A stretch of DNA of 64,000 nt from Andreesenia sp964489735. Lineage in GTDB: Bacteria; Bacillota; Clostridia; Tissierellales; Gottschalkiaceae. Positions 1 through 8,706 of this stretch are shown piece after piece. The stretch is taken from assembly GCA_964489735.1 (NCBI GenBank), contig CAZBAL010000001.1:1-64000 (forward strand), given 5' to 3'. The notes beneath the pieces are model-generated. The model was not told where the DNA came from. It made no database searches and worked only from the letters and a program-made list of their open reading frames with translations. Position 1 is the first letter of the stretch. Each line of letters starts with the position of its first letter. Both the position numbers and the translations under genes were made by a program.

Positions 1-164
1 ATGGTGGAAAGTATTACTGGATGTCAGGGGTTCCTGAGAGAAAAGATAAGAACCCGAACAGTGATTTGGCTGCGATAGAAAAGGGTTATATTCCTATTAC
101 ACCGCTTCAGTTTGACATCACAAATTATTTTATATTGAAACAGAAGAGAAGTTCAAAGTATTAA
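1..164 (+). CDS. surE: 5'/3'-nucleotidase SurE, C-terminal fragment
   Basis: This is an open frame running in from the left edge and stopping at TAA 162-164. Translation from base 3 contains YYWMSGVPE and then the segment IEKGYIPITPLQFDITNY. The G-Y-(I/V)-(S/P)-I-T-P-L-x-x-D-x-T pattern is the conserved C-terminus of SurE, the metal-dependent nucleoside 5'/3'-monophosphatase. Only about 53 residues are present; the N-terminal catalytic Asp-Asp site lies outside the window. The gap to the next gene is 19 bases, so the two may be co-transcribed. Confidence 0.85.
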   Translation, partial: GGKYYWMSGVPERKDKNPNSDLAAIEKGYIPITPLQFDITNYFILKQKRSSKY

Positions 165-183
165 TACTGCTGAAGGTGAAGAA

Positions 184-1059
184 ATGAAAAGGGAAAGAAA
201 GATTGGCCTTTTGAAAAGGATTCAGGAAAAACATATTAAACTCAGTAAGAGCCACAGGATGCTAGCTCAGTATATACAGGAAAACTATGAGAAAGCTGCT
301 TATATGACGGCAGCGAGACTGGGCAAGGAAGTCGGCGTTAGTGAATCGACTGTTGTGAGATTTGCTAATGCAGCCGGATATTCAGGTTATCCGGAGTTTC
401 AGAGAGGACTTCAGGAACTGATAAAGAGTCAGTTGACTACTGTTCAGAGAATAGAGATGGAAGACTATTATTCTGAAGAAGAGTTTGATATGAACAAAGT
501 TATTAGAAAAGATATAGACAATATAAGAGAGATAATCGATTCTGTTGATAATTCAGAGATGAACAGAGCAATAGACAGCATTGTAAGCTCTAGAAAAGTA
601 TTTATTATTGGGCTTAGAAGCTCTACAGCATTGGCTGAGTATTTAGGCTTTTACCTCAGAGTTGTGCTTGAAGATGTTCAGGTAATCAGTCTAGGTATAA
701 GTGATGTATTTGAGCAGCTGGTCAGAATAAAAAAAGGCGACCTGCTCATAGCTATAACATACCCTAGGTATTCTAAAAAGACTATAGATGCCGTAAAATA
801 CGCAAAAAATCAGGAAGCTAAGATAATTGCAATAACAGACAGCTCTTTATCGCCGCTTCAGGAATTTGCTGATTATTCACTATTTGCTAAGAGCAATATG
901 ATTTCATTTGTCGATTCTCTTGTTGCACCTCTGAGTCTGATAAATGCTCTTATAGTAGGAGTGGGAATGAGACAGAAGTCTCAGATTAAGGAGTATTTTG
1001 ATGAGCTTGAGTCTATATGGAAAGAGTATGATGTATACGATATAATATATGATGAATAG
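184..1059 (+). CDS. MurR/RpiR-family transcriptional regulator
   Basis: The 291-residue protein has the two-domain layout of the RpiR family: an N-terminal helix-turn-helix (about residues 8-85, with the signature VGVSESTVVRFANAAGYSGYPEF) and a C-terminal SIS sugar-isomerase-like domain (about 125-265, KVFIIGLRSSTALAEYLG). Such regulators sense phosphosugars and control sugar or amino-sugar catabolism. The ATG is preceded by AAGGTGAA at 173-180. No sugar genes adjoin it, so the effector and targets cannot be inferred. A hairpin terminator follows directly, making it the last gene of its unit. Confidence 0.92.
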   Translation: MKRERKIGLLKRIQEKHIKLSKSHRMLAQYIQENYEKAAYMTAARLGKEVGVSESTVVRFANAAGYSGYPEFQRGLQELIKSQLTTVQRIEMEDYYSEEEFDMNKVIRKDIDNIREIIDSVDNSEMNRAIDSIVSSRKVFIIGLRSSTALAEYLGFYLRVVLEDVQVISLGISDVFEQLVRIKKGDLLIAITYPRYSKKTIDAVKYAKNQEAKIIAITDSSLSPLQEFADYSLFAKSNMISFVDSLVAPLSLINALIVGVGMRQKSQIKEYFDELESIWKEYDVYDIIYDE

Positions 1060-1063
1060 TTGG

Positions 1064-1094
1064 AGACGCCGGATTGATTTCTAGGCGTCTTTTT
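1064..1094 (+). terminator. Rho-independent terminator after the RpiR regulator
   Basis: AGACGCC (1064-1070) and GGCGTCT (1084-1090) form a 7-bp GC-rich stem with a 13-base loop, followed by a T run. Confidence 0.85.
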
Positions 1095-1303
1095 CGTGGT
1101 TTTTTCATTTTTTCCATTTACTTCTATAAAACACATGATGAAAATGAATTGTAATTTATTTGAGTAACTTATTCTAAATAGCAGAAAAGAAGGGAAATAG
1201 ATACAAATATAGTTACAATTATCTGAAAAATGCTTACAATTTAACAAATAGTATTATAAGTGTAGTAAAATAGATAGTATGGATATATTTTATGGAGGCA
1301 GAT

Positions 1304-1918
1304 ATGAAGAAAATTTATTTACTGAGACATGGACAGTCTGAAGGAAATAACACTGGAATAATTCAGGGTACAGTTGATACTAAACTGACAGAAAAAGGCA
1401 AAGAGCAGGCAAGGCTGTCTGCGAAGAGGCTTAAGGATGCTAAAATAGATAAAATATACTGCAGCGAGCTTTCAAGGGCTAAAGATACAGCAGATATTAT
1501 AGGACAAGAGTTGGGAGTTGAGGTTGAAGCTGTTCCTGAGTTCTATGAACTGAGTTTTGGAATATGGGAAGGCATGGATTTTGAAGAAGTGAAGTCTCAG
1601 CACAAAGAAGATTTTGAGCTTTGGAAAAAGTCCCCACATCTGTTCAAAAAAGATGGATTTGAAGGCATTGAAGCTGGAAAAGAAAGAATGTTAAGAGGGT
1701 TTGAGAGAATAAAAAAAGAGGATGGAGTCGAAAATATTCTGATCGTATCTCATGGGTCATCAATAAAGAGTTTGATAATAGGACTTTTAGATGCAGAAAG
1801 TTCACTATATAGACATCTCGTAATGGCTAATGCAGGACTTAGTCTGCTAGAAATTGGTGACTATAACACAGTTATAAGATATTATAATGACTTTTCTCAT
1901 CTAAGCGATTTAAAATAA
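1304..1918 (+). CDS. Histidine phosphatase family (phosphoglycerate mutase-like) protein
   Basis: A 204-residue protein starting MKKIYLLRHGQSEGN; the LRHG motif carries the phosphate-accepting histidine. VSHGSSIK further on supplies the second catalytic histidine, and YELSFGIWEG is the usual acid-residue region. Members include cofactor-dependent phosphoglycerate mutase and many small-molecule phosphatases such as CobC or GpmB. The length is that of the small phosphatases rather than of GpmA (about 250), so a phosphatase role is more likely. An ATG at 1292 exists in frame, but GGAGG at 1294-1298 lies 5 bases before ATG 1304, which is chosen. Confidence 0.9.
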   Translation: MKKIYLLRHGQSEGNNTGIIQGTVDTKLTEKGKEQARLSAKRLKDAKIDKIYCSELSRAKDTADIIGQELGVEVEAVPEFYELSFGIWEGMDFEEVKSQHKEDFELWKKSPHLFKKDGFEGIEAGKERMLRGFERIKKEDGVENILIVSHGSSIKSLIIGLLDAESSLYRHLVMANAGLSLLEIGDYNTVIRYYNDFSHLSDLK

Positions 1919-2011
1919 GATTTAAAGTCAATCAAATACAGATAATTAGAGATGAACAACTGAAACTACAGACGAACAAGATACTTTAGTTGGAAATAAG
2001 GGGTTTTGATT

Positions 2012-3229
2012 TTGAAAAAAATTGCGGTAATTGGAGCAGGACCTGCAGGTATAATTGCTGCAGGTTACTCAGCAATAAATGGCAAAGAGACATATCTCTT
2101 TGATAAAAATGAAAAAATAGGTAAGAAGCTTTTTATTACTGGAAAAGGCAGATGTAATATTACAAACTCTGCAGATATTGAAGAGCTGATAGAGAACATA
2201 TCTGTGAACAAATCGTTTATGTACAGTGGGTTTTACACCTTTACGAATGAAGATATAATCAAGCTTGTGGAAGATCATGGAACTAAAACCAAGGTTGAAA
2301 GAGGTAACAGAGTCTTTCCGGCAAGTGATAAATCGAGTGATGTGATCAGAGCTTTTAGAAAGTTTTTAGAAAAAAGCAAGGTGAACATGAGGCTCAATAC
2401 AGAAGTTAAGAGCATAAGAAAAGACGATGAGAAGTTTATCCTCAACATAGATGGCAAGGAAGAAGTTTTTGATTCAGTGATTATTGCCACTGGGGGAAGT
2501 TCATATCCGAGTACCGGTTCAACTGGAGATGGCTTTAAGTTTGCAAAATCTCTCGGTCATAAAGTAGTGGATATAAGACCGGCACTGGTTCCAATAGAAA
2601 TAAAAGAAGAGTATGTGAAAGAGCTTCAGGGTCTTTCTCTTAGAAATGTTAAGATAAAAGCTTTTGCGGGAAAGAAAAAGATATTCGAAGATTTTGGTGA
2701 GATGATATTTACCCATTACGGTATTTCAGGCCCTATAGTTTTGTCTATGAGCAACTATATAAATAAGTTCAGCGACAAGAAGATAGATATATTCCTGGAT
2801 CTGAAACCTTCTTTGACTGAGGAGAAGCTGAGAAATAGAATTATCAGGGATTTTGAAAAGTACTCAAAAAAACAGTTTAAAAATTCACTTGATGATTTAT
2901 TTCCATCTAAGCTAATTCCTGTGATAATAAGACTTTCTGGGATTCCTGAGGATAAGTTTGTAAATCAGATAACAAAAGAGGAAAGAGCAAATCTGATAGA
3001 ACTTATAAAAAACTTCAAGATGAGCTTTAGAAAATTCAGACCGGTATCTGAAGCCATAGTTACATCAGGTGGGGTGGATGTAAGGGAGATTGATCCGTCG
3101 ACTATGGAATCGAAAATCTTAACGGGCCTCTATTTTGCAGGTGAGGTTATAGATCTGCATGCTAAAACTGGAGGTTATAATCTTCAGATAGCATATTCAA
3201 CTGGATATCTGGCTGGAATTAACTGCTAA
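2012..3229 (+). CDS. BaiN/HI0933 (YhiN)-family NAD(P)/FAD-dependent oxidoreductase
   Basis: The N-terminus KKIAVIGAGPAGIIAA is a dinucleotide-binding GxGxxG Rossmann motif. GKKLFITGKGRCNITN is the hallmark of the HI0933/BaiN flavoprotein family, and the C-terminus (FAGEVIDLHAKTGGYNLQIAYSTG) is its conserved second FAD-contact segment. Length (405) is normal. Members are flavoproteins of mostly unknown physiological substrate; BaiN acts in gut bile-acid reduction in some Clostridia, which cannot be assumed here. TTG 2012 is chosen over TTG 2006 because AAGGGG (1998-2003) then has an 8-base spacer. It is a single gene with its own upstream gap. Confidence 0.92.
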   Translation: MKKIAVIGAGPAGIIAAGYSAINGKETYLFDKNEKIGKKLFITGKGRCNITNSADIEELIENISVNKSFMYSGFYTFTNEDIIKLVEDHGTKTKVERGNRVFPASDKSSDVIRAFRKFLEKSKVNMRLNTEVKSIRKDDEKFILNIDGKEEVFDSVIIATGGSSYPSTGSTGDGFKFAKSLGHKVVDIRPALVPIEIKEEYVKELQGLSLRNVKIKAFAGKKKIFEDFGEMIFTHYGISGPIVLSMSNYINKFSDKKIDIFLDLKPSLTEEKLRNRIIRDFEKYSKKQFKNSLDDLFPSKLIPVIIRLSGIPEDKFVNQITKEERANLIELIKNFKMSFRKFRPVSEAIVTSGGVDVREIDPSTMESKILTGLYFAGEVIDLHAKTGGYNLQIAYSTGYLAGINC

Positions 3230-3231
3230 AC

Positions 3232-3300
3232 TCAGTTAACTGCTAACTTGTTAACTGTTAACTACTAACTGATAGTTTTAGTAGACTGCAACTGTTTTTA
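3232..3300. repeat. Short inverted and direct repeats built on GTTAACT
   Basis: Four GTTAACT/CTAACT-like copies lie within about 40 bases after the flavoprotein gene. CAGTTAAC and GTTAACTG can pair around a 9-base loop, and CTACTAA pairs with TTAGTAG farther on. This could be a weak, imperfect terminator, but no clean T tract follows. The rest of the gap to 3437 shows no gene. Confidence 0.4.
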
Positions 3301-3437
3301 TAAAAAACAAAAAAATTGACCGGCTGGAGTGGTAAAATAGCTGTTAATGCACATTTTACAGATTATAGAAGGTTTTATCGGACTATAAATGGGTAAAAAT
3401 AATAGAAAGAATCAATTACAAAATGGGGGTAATTAAA

Positions 3438-4091
3438 ATGAATTTTAATATTGCAATTGATGGACCGGCTGGTTCAGGTAAGAGTACAGTTTCACTGGGA
3501 GTTGCCAGAGAATTAGGTATAGAGCATATTGATACTGGAGCAATGTACAGAGCTATGACTTTAAAGGTTATAGATACAAATACGGATATCAACAATAAAA
3601 AAGAGCTTATTGATATGCTGGAAAACACAGATATCGATCTTAAAAAAGGTTTCATATATCTTGATGGGTCGGATGTTTGTAAAGAAATAAATAGAGCATT
3701 TATCACTTCTAAAGTTTCAGAGGTTTCGGAAATAAAAGAAGTAAGAGATAAGCTGGTTGCTATTCAAAGAGCAATTGCAGAGAGAAATTCTGTAGTTATG
3801 GATGGTAGAGATATCGGAACAAATGTATTGAAAGATGCAAAATATAAATTCTATCTGACAGCAGATCTTGAAGAGAGAGCTAGAAGAAGATATGAGCAGA
3901 GAAAAGGGAAAGGCGAGCCTTTTGAAGAAATTCTGGAGAGCATCAAAAAAAGAGATGAGCATGATGCTAATAGAGAGTTGGATCCTCTAAAAAAAGCGGA
4001 AGATGCTGTTGAGATAGATACAACTCATCTTCAGGAAGAGGATGTTGTAAAATTCATTGTTGATTATATTAAAAAGGAAGAGAATATTTAA
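3438..4091 (+). CDS. cmk: Cytidylate kinase
   Basis: A 217-residue P-loop kinase that phosphorylates CMP and dCMP with ATP. The P-loop IDGPAGSGKST is near the N-terminus, followed by DTGAMYRA (the CMK substrate-site motif) and VVMDGRDIGTNV (the DGRDIG motif). ERARRRYEQR is the lid. The in-frame ATG at 3423 is rejected because the GGGGGT Shine-Dalgarno at 3425-3430 lies 7 bases before ATG 3438. The stop overlaps the plsC start by one base (TAATG), so the two are translationally coupled. The cmk-plsC-ispH order is common in Clostridia. Confidence 0.97.
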   Translation: MNFNIAIDGPAGSGKSTVSLGVARELGIEHIDTGAMYRAMTLKVIDTNTDINNKKELIDMLENTDIDLKKGFIYLDGSDVCKEINRAFITSKVSEVSEIKEVRDKLVAIQRAIAERNSVVMDGRDIGTNVLKDAKYKFYLTADLEERARRRYEQRKGKGEPFEEILESIKKRDEHDANRELDPLKKAEDAVEIDTTHLQEEDVVKFIVDYIKKEENI

Positions 4092-4675
4092 TGTTTTTTT
4101 ATAAACTGGCTAGTTTTGTTACAAGAAATCTTTATAAAGTGATATTTAAAGTTGAAGTAATAGGTAAGGAAAATATTCCTAAAGAGGGAGCGGCTATTAT
4201 CTGTTCTAATCACAAGAGCAATTTTGATCCAATAGCTGCAACCTGCCTTACTTCAAAGAGAACTGTTCATTTTATGGGAAAGAAAGAGCTTTTTGATACA
4301 AAGTTCAAGGATTACTTTATGAGAAAAATGCTGACCTTCCCTGTAGATAGAGACGGAAATGATCTGAAAGCTATTAAGACTGCTTTGAAGATTCTTAAAG
4401 ATGGTGATATCATAGGAATGTTTCCAGAGGGAACGAGAACTCCTGTGATGGACATTTCAAAAGCTAAAAGCGGTGTTACTATGATAGCTATAAAAGCGAA
4501 GGTTCCAGTAATTCCAATCTATATAGAGTCGGATTACGAGCTGTTCAAGCCGCTTAAGGTTACTGTTAGAGAGCCTATTACTTATGAAGAATACTATGGA
4601 AAGAAATTGACTCACGATGAATATAAGGCACTGGCTGAAGATGTGCTTAGAAAAATCTATGGAGTGGAAGGGTAG
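4091..4675 (+). CDS. plsC: 1-acyl-sn-glycerol-3-phosphate acyltransferase
   Basis: A 194-residue PlsC-family acyltransferase that acylates lysophosphatidic acid to phosphatidic acid at the inner membrane face. The HX4D catalytic motif is seen as NHKSNFDP, the substrate-binding motif as FPEGTRTP, and VPVIPIYI matches block IV. The N-terminus is hydrophobic and basic, consistent with membrane association. The start overlaps the cmk stop, and ispH follows 5 bases after. Length fits the short bacterial members. Confidence 0.94.
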   Translation: MFFYKLASFVTRNLYKVIFKVEVIGKENIPKEGAAIICSNHKSNFDPIAATCLTSKRTVHFMGKKELFDTKFKDYFMRKMLTFPVDRDGNDLKAIKTALKILKDGDIIGMFPEGTRTPVMDISKAKSGVTMIAIKAKVPVIPIYIESDYELFKPLKVTVREPITYEEYYGKKLTHDEYKALAEDVLRKIYGVEG

Positions 4676-4680
4676 ATAAG

Positions 4681-5511
4681 ATGGAAGTAATTATTGCTGA
4701 GAATTCTGGATTCTGTTTTGGTGTTGAAAGAGCTATTAACACAACTCTGGAAAATTTGGAGACAAAGACTGATGTGTGTTCTTTAGGACCACTTATTCAT
4801 AATGATCAGGTTGTAGGTTATCTGGACAGAAAAGGTCTGGAAGTTGTAGATGATGTAAATGCAGTTGAGAATAAAAACCTGATAATAAGGTCACATGGTG
4901 TACCGCTGAAAACATATGATATTGCAGAAGAAAAGGGCAATACAGTGATTGACTGTACTTGTCCTTTTGTAAGGTCGCTTCAGAAAAAGGCAAAAGCGTG
5001 TTATGATGAAGGTCTAAATGTGATAATAATTGGTGATAGGAATCATCCGGAAATAATAGGCATTGATGGCTGGTGTGAAAACAATGCATTTATTGTAAAT
5101 AGCATAGAAGATATAGAAAAGCTGCCAGAGCTTGATTCTGCATGTGTTGTAGTACAGACTACAATGATAGAAGAGAAATTTAACACACTTGTAGAAGAAC
5201 TTAAAAAGAATATAGATGATCTTATAGTCTATAATACAATCTGTCGTGCTACTAGGGAAAGACAGGAATCATGCGATGAAGTATCGAGAAAAGTTGATGC
5301 AATGGTAGTAGTCGGTGGAAAAAGCAGTTCAAATACAAAGAAGCTGGCTGAAATCAGTGCAATGAACTGTGATAATGTATACCATATTGAATTGGCATCC
5401 GAACTGGATGAAGAGGAGTTTAAAAAATATAAGACTGTAGGACTTACTGCAGGGGCTTCCACTCCGGATTGGATAATAAAAGAGGTATACAATAAACTAT
5501 CGGCTATATAA
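4681..5511 (+). CDS. ispH: 4-hydroxy-3-methylbut-2-enyl diphosphate reductase
   Basis: A 276-residue LytB/IspH, the last enzyme of the MEP isoprenoid pathway, reducing HMBPP to IPP and DMAPP with a [4Fe-4S] cluster. The three cluster cysteines lie in NSGFCFGVERA, DCTCPFVRSLQ and YNTICRATRERQ. SSSNTKKL and AGASTPDW are conserved substrate-contact segments. In many Clostridia IspH is fused to ribosomal protein S1 repeats; here the protein ends after the IspH domain and no S1 gene follows. It is the third gene of the cmk operon. Confidence 0.97.
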   Translation: MEVIIAENSGFCFGVERAINTTLENLETKTDVCSLGPLIHNDQVVGYLDRKGLEVVDDVNAVENKNLIIRSHGVPLKTYDIAEEKGNTVIDCTCPFVRSLQKKAKACYDEGLNVIIIGDRNHPEIIGIDGWCENNAFIVNSIEDIEKLPELDSACVVVQTTMIEEKFNTLVEELKKNIDDLIVYNTICRATRERQESCDEVSRKVDAMVVVGGKSSSNTKKLAEISAMNCDNVYHIELASELDEEEFKKYKTVGLTAGASTPDWIIKEVYNKLSAI

Positions 5512-5564
5512 AAATGAAGAAAAAGTACAAGAAGAGTTTATTCAGTATTTGTGCAACAATGGAT

Positions 5565-5618
5565 ACTAATAGACAAATTACTAATGGACAAACTAATAAT
5601 AGACAAACTAATAAATAG
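5565..5618. repeat. Three 15-base tandem repeats plus a partial copy, intergenic
   Basis: Units at 5565-5579, 5580-5594 and 5595-5609 follow the pattern (A)(C/A)TAAT(A/G)GACAAA(C/T)T, with a partial unit to 5618. They lie between ispH and the first M42 gene. No open frame with a start and ribosome site uses them. Confidence 0.75.
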
Positions 5619-5641
5619 AGTATGGATAGGAGTTATATTTT

Positions 5642-6682
5642 ATGGATTTAAAAGAAAAACTTATAGCTTTGAGTGAGGCTTCTGGCGTTTCAGGATATGA
5701 AGACGATGTTGCCGAACTGGTAATAAAGCTGTTTTCAGAATTCTGTACTGATATTAAACGAGATACCATGGGAAATGTTATCGGATTTAAAAAAGGCAGT
5801 GGCAGCGGCAAGTCTATAATGCTAATGGCACATATGGATGAAATAGGGCTGATGGCGAGCAATATCGATAAAGATGGAAGGCTCAGATTCACAACTTTAG
5901 GAGGATTCGATCCGAGAACTCTGATATATCAGGATGTAATAGTTCATTCATCTGATGGGAAATTGAATGGAATCATTGTACCGGAAAAAGAGCCTGAAGA
6001 TGCCGGTAAATCTATCATGGTAAAGGATTTGAGAATCGACATAGGATATGATAAGAAAGAAGCCGAGAAGCTAGTTTCGTTGGGAGATATCATTACAATA
6101 GATAGAAAAGTTGTTAAGCTTGAGAATGATTATATAAGCGGTAAGACTTTTGATGATAGAGCATGTATTGGGTCTTTACTTGTTGCAGGAGAAGAGCTGA
6201 AGAAATACAACCATGATCTAGATGTGTATTTCGTTGGTTCAGTAGAGGAAGAGGTAGGAACAAGAGGTGCAGGCACAGGTGCGTTCGGTTTGAATCCTGA
6301 TATTGCTATAGCGACTGATGTTTCCTTTGGAAGAACCCAGGAGCTTAAAGAAGAAGAAACCGTAGAGATGAGCAAGGGAACAGGAATTATGCTGGGTGGC
6401 AATATTCACCACGGACTTAGAAACTTTATCATGGAAATAGCTGATAAATATGCACATCCCTATCAGATTGAAATTACTGCAGGACCTACGGGAACAGATG
6501 CGAGATCAATTCAGATAACCAGACAGGGGATTCCTACACTGTTACTGGATGTTCCTCTGAGATATATGCATACATCAATAGAGACTATAGATGTAAAGGA
6601 TGTCGAAAATACTGGCAAACTGATTGCAAGATTTATTGCTGAACTAAAGGATGAAAGATTGGAGGAGCTCTTATGTTATTAA
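5642..6682 (+). CDS. M42-family metallopeptidase (glutamyl aminopeptidase-like), intact
   Basis: A 346-residue M42/TET-type dinuclear metallo-aminopeptidase, a cytosolic enzyme trimming peptides in large oligomers. All expected metal and catalytic residues are visible: AHMDEIG (His64, Asp66), KTFDDRAC (bridging Asp), SVEEEVGTRGA (catalytic Glu pair), IATDVSFG (Asp) and RYMHTSIET (His). The start is ATG 5642 behind AGGAG. The gene overlaps the next M42 gene by 10 bases. It is the first of three tandem paralogues. Confidence 0.95.
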   Translation: MDLKEKLIALSEASGVSGYEDDVAELVIKLFSEFCTDIKRDTMGNVIGFKKGSGSGKSIMLMAHMDEIGLMASNIDKDGRLRFTTLGGFDPRTLIYQDVIVHSSDGKLNGIIVPEKEPEDAGKSIMVKDLRIDIGYDKKEAEKLVSLGDIITIDRKVVKLENDYISGKTFDDRACIGSLLVAGEELKKYNHDLDVYFVGSVEEEVGTRGAGTGAFGLNPDIAIATDVSFGRTQELKEEETVEMSKGTGIMLGGNIHHGLRNFIMEIADKYAHPYQIEITAGPTGTDARSIQITRQGIPTLLLDVPLRYMHTSIETIDVKDVENTGKLIARFIAELKDERLEELLCY

Positions 6683-7659
6683 AAAGACTGATAGATGCTT
6701 CTGCTGTTTCTGGACAGGAAAAAGAAGTTAGAGATATGATCAGAGATGAGTTGAAAGATCATGTGGATAAGATTGAAACTGACAAGCTTGGCAATTTAAT
6801 AGTTTATAAAAAAGGCAGAAAAGAAGGAAATAAGGTTCTCATATCTGCCGCTATGGATGAAATAGGAGGAATTGTTACTAAGATCAATTCTGACGGTACT
6901 GTTAAGTTTACAAAAGCAGGGACTTATGATGATAGAATTCTTGTATCTAAAATCGTAAAAATTGGTGACAAGGGTGTAAACGGAGTTATAGGTGCTAAGC
7001 CTATCCATTTACAGAAACCGGATGAGCGAAAGAAGAGTCTGACTATAGATCAGCTTTATGCTGATATCGGGGTGAGTTCTAAAGAGGAAGCCCTAAAACA
7101 TGTTAAGATAGGGGACTATATTTCTATAGTGAGCGAGACAAAAGATTTGAATGACTCGACAATAAAAGGAAAAGCTTTAGACAGCAGAATACCGTGTTCG
7201 ATTCTAATAGATTTTTTAAAAGAGGAACAGGAGTATTCAGTATATGCTGCGTTTACTGTAATGGATAAAGTCAGAATATTCGGTGCAAGATGTGCGGGAT
7301 TTTCTGTCTGTCCTGACTATACAATTGCTTTAGACGGTACTGAAGCTGAGCTGGGCAAAGGTGCAGTGATAAATGTAAAAGAGTTAAGAGCAGTATTTGA
7401 CAGAGAGATGGTGAGTAGCCTAATAGAACTGTCTGAATCTAAAGGAATAAAATATCAGATCGTAACAGATGAAAAATCCATAACTGGAGCAGATCTTTAT
7501 CAGATTGCAGCTGAAGGAATCAAAGTTGCAAAAATATCTGTACCGTGTAAATATCTGAATACACCTGTAAATATCGCAAAATATGATGATATAGATTCAG
7601 TAAAAGAGCTACTAAAATCTTTTGTAACAGAACTAGGAGGAATCAATGATGTTCAATAG
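6673..7659 (+). CDS. M42-family peptidase paralogue with degenerate active site
   Basis: A 328-residue protein alignable end to end with its M42 neighbours (N-terminus, GDKGVNGVIGAKP domain segment, C-terminus) but lacking most catalytic residues. AHMDEIG has become SAAMDEIG (Ala60 for His), the Glu-Glu pair of FTVQEELGLRGA is FTVMDKVRIFGA (Asp198, Lys199), and the last His of RYIHSASET is KYLNTPVN (Asn296). The Asp of LDSRIP (Asp170) and of ALDGTE (Asp221) are retained. The frame is uninterrupted, with GGAGG 7 bases before ATG 6673, and it overlaps both neighbours. This suggests a maintained non-catalytic subunit rather than a decaying gene, though that is inference. Confidence 0.88.
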   Translation: MLLKRLIDASAVSGQEKEVRDMIRDELKDHVDKIETDKLGNLIVYKKGRKEGNKVLISAAMDEIGGIVTKINSDGTVKFTKAGTYDDRILVSKIVKIGDKGVNGVIGAKPIHLQKPDERKKSLTIDQLYADIGVSSKEEALKHVKIGDYISIVSETKDLNDSTIKGKALDSRIPCSILIDFLKEEQEYSVYAAFTVMDKVRIFGARCAGFSVCPDYTIALDGTEAELGKGAVINVKELRAVFDREMVSSLIELSESKGIKYQIVTDEKSITGADLYQIAAEGIKVAKISVPCKYLNTPVNIAKYDDIDSVKELLKSFVTELGGINDVQ

Positions 7660-8677
7660 TGAACTGTTTAAGAAACTTGTTGAAATTCATGCTCCATCGG
7701 GAGATGAAAGCAAGATAAGGGATTTCATCACATCGGAGATGGAAGGCATATCAGATGAGATAACGACTGATAGATTGGGCAATCTAATATGCAGAATAAA
7801 GGGCAATGGACCAAAAGTTATGGTTGCAGCACATATGGATCAGATCGGTCTTATGGTTACTAAAATAGAAGATGAAGGATTTTTAAGATTCACAAATATA
7901 GGTGGTATAAATCCATACAACTCTCTCCATCAAAGAGTCTTCTTTGACAATGGCACGGAAGGTGTTATATCAAAGGATGGAAAGATAGAAGTACAGAAGA
8001 TGAAATTAAAAGATATGTATATAGATATTGGGGCTGATTCTAAAGAAGAAGCTGAAAAAAGAGTAAGGATTGGAGACTCATGCACTTACAGATCAAATTA
8101 TTCAGAAGATGATAAGAGGGTAGTGTCAGGGTGCATTGATAACAGAGTGGGTTGCTATATGGCAATTGAAGCTGCGAAGAGAATAGCTGAAAATAGAAAT
8201 AATGGGTCTGATTCTGATAACAACGACATCTATATTGTTTTCACTGTGCAGGAAGAATTGGGACTAAGAGGAGCTACTACAGCTGCATACAGCATAGAAC
8301 CGGACTTTGGAGTGGCTGTGGATGTAACAGGTTCAGGAGATACACCGGGTGATGAAGCTTTTGCTGTAAAACTGGGAAAGGGCTGTGCTATTAAAGTAAA
8401 AGACCTTGGAATTGTTGTAGATCCTGTAGTAAAGAATTATATGGCTGAACTGGCAGAAAGCAAGAATATTGACTATCAATTTGAAATACTTGAGTATGGA
8501 GCTACAGACTCAGCGGCTATACAACTGAGCAGATCGGGTGTCTTAGCTGGTGTTATATCAGTTCCTGCAAGATATATTCACTCTGCTTCTGAGACAATAT
8601 ATAAATCAGATTTAGAAAATGGAGTCAAACTTCTTAAAGAAATTCTGGAAGATAAAGAAATAAAAAAATTGATTTAG
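7646..8677 (+). CDS. M42-family metallopeptidase, intact
   Basis: A 343-residue M42 aminopeptidase with a complete site: AAHMDQIGLM, GCIDNRVG, FTVQEELGLRGA, VAVDVTGSGD and RYIHSASET. It begins 14 bases inside the preceding paralogue. Two adjacent ATG codons (7646, 7649) follow TAGGAGG at 7634-7640, and either could start translation. Together with the first gene it supplies the presumed catalytic subunits of a hetero-oligomeric peptidase. A regulator gene follows 29 bases later. Confidence 0.95.
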   Translation: MMFNSELFKKLVEIHAPSGDESKIRDFITSEMEGISDEITTDRLGNLICRIKGNGPKVMVAAHMDQIGLMVTKIEDEGFLRFTNIGGINPYNSLHQRVFFDNGTEGVISKDGKIEVQKMKLKDMYIDIGADSKEEAEKRVRIGDSCTYRSNYSEDDKRVVSGCIDNRVGCYMAIEAAKRIAENRNNGSDSDNNDIYIVFTVQEELGLRGATTAAYSIEPDFGVAVDVTGSGDTPGDEAFAVKLGKGCAIKVKDLGIVVDPVVKNYMAELAESKNIDYQFEILEYGATDSAAIQLSRSGVLAGVISVPARYIHSASETIYKSDLENGVKLLKEILEDKEIKKLI

Positions 8678-8706
8678 TCTGATGATTTAATCAGGAGGAG
8701 ATAAAT

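Noticed and set aside
981..1247. 88-codon open frame on the - strand after the RpiR gene
   Set aside because: It spans the RpiR terminator and the gene end in antisense, has a low-complexity Ser/Tyr/Asn composition and no ribosome site.
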